NCBI GenBank assembly: GCA_947577065.1
Contig: CANPTT010000010.1
Span: 1-59,573 of the forward strand
DNA length: 59,573 nucleotides
Reading direction: 5' to 3'
Origin: an uncultured Pseudoflavonifractor sp.
GTDB lineage: Bacteria > Bacillota > Clostridia > Oscillospirales > Oscillospiraceae
Shown: piece by piece, positions 59,519 to 59,573 of the stretch
How positions within the stretch are numbered: the first letter of the stretch is position 1
Layout of the letters: the number at the start of each line of letters is the position of its first letter
Translations under genes and position numbers: made by a program
The notes under the pieces: generated by a model
Database searches by the model: none
The model's input: the letters and a program-made list of their open reading frames with translations, nothing else
Told to the model about the DNA's origin: nothing

Positions 59519-59573
59519 TGGTCGGAGTGGCGGGATTCGAACCCGCGGCCTCTTGGTCCCGAACCAAGCGCGA
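59519..59573 (-). tRNA. tRNA-Pro (anticodon CGG), 3' part
   Basis: Read leftward from the right edge: anticodon arm CTTGG-TTCGGGA-CCAAG with anticodon CGG, T arm GCGGG-TTCGAAT-CCCGC, and acceptor strand ending ACTCCGACCA with encoded CCA. The 5' half (D arm, acceptor 5' strand) lies outside the window. Confidence 0.88.

Overview
The window looks like a chromosomal segment of a spore-forming, anaerobic, gut-associated member of the Clostridia (Oscillospiraceae-like, near Flavonifractor/Lawsonibacter; this placement is inference). Support comes from spoIIR behind a sigma-F-type promoter, a T-box on alaS, a tetrahydrofolate riboswitch on folT, a probable bile salt hydrolase, acetate kinase, DUF4250, class III FBPase and many strong Shine-Dalgarno sequences. 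The right-hand five sixths is GC-rich with core-type genes; the first 9.7 kb is visibly more AT-rich and carries almost only genes I cannot name.

Region 1 (1-9.75 kb) is an accessory island cut by the left edge. It holds three leftward unknown genes, a uracil-DNA glycosylase with an extra N-terminal domain, two unknown genes, a regulator with two XRE helix-turn-helix domains, then a 1.66-kb non-coding block. That block has about 0.8 kb of degenerate GACT-containing repeats with GC-rich hairpins, a cluster of iteron-like 14-mers (ATACCCCGAAATCA) in both orientations, and AT-rich ATCTGTA repeats. It is followed by a tightly packed rightward run: a small protein, an unknown 281-aa protein, a PP2C phosphatase, a secreted copper-amine-oxidase-N/transglutaminase-like protein and a 59-aa protein. 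A short TCATATAGAAAA-like box recurs ahead of several island genes.

Region 2 (9.8-31 kb) is chromosomal. It contains Lrp-aminotransferase-thrH-DUF1015-ispE; a leftward tctCBA tripartite carboxylate transporter; spoIIR and rubredoxin; a P1 peptidase; holA-rnmV-P-loop kinase; riboswitch-controlled folT; a leftward group (GT-C membrane protein, HIT, cupin, bile salt hydrolase); and T-box-alaS-DUF4250.

Region 3 (30-44.7 kb) has an AraC regulator divergent from a secreted FAD/FMN flavoprotein reductase. A long leftward series follows: acyltransferase, U32 protein, mltG; then MTHFS, DJ-1, tmk and TagA-type glycosyltransferase, with a 53-aa protein carrying 16 cysteines between the two groups. An ABC importer of the TrpXYZ type and citrate synthase complete it.

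Region 4 (44.7-59.6 kb) holds an orphan tyrosine recombinase, an FAD-dependent dehydrogenase, glutamate dehydrogenase, a decayed RNHCP-domain gene, ackA divergent from tmcAL, a TVP38-type membrane protein, a self-contained 27-aa peptide gene, class III fbp, a pseudouridine synthase, an SLH-GH5 glycosidase, a SUKH/SMI1 protein, a TnpV remnant flanked by repeated palindrome arms, and the 3' half of a tRNA-Pro(CGG). The metabolic genes fit an amino-acid and acetate-handling fermenter in the bile-containing gut.
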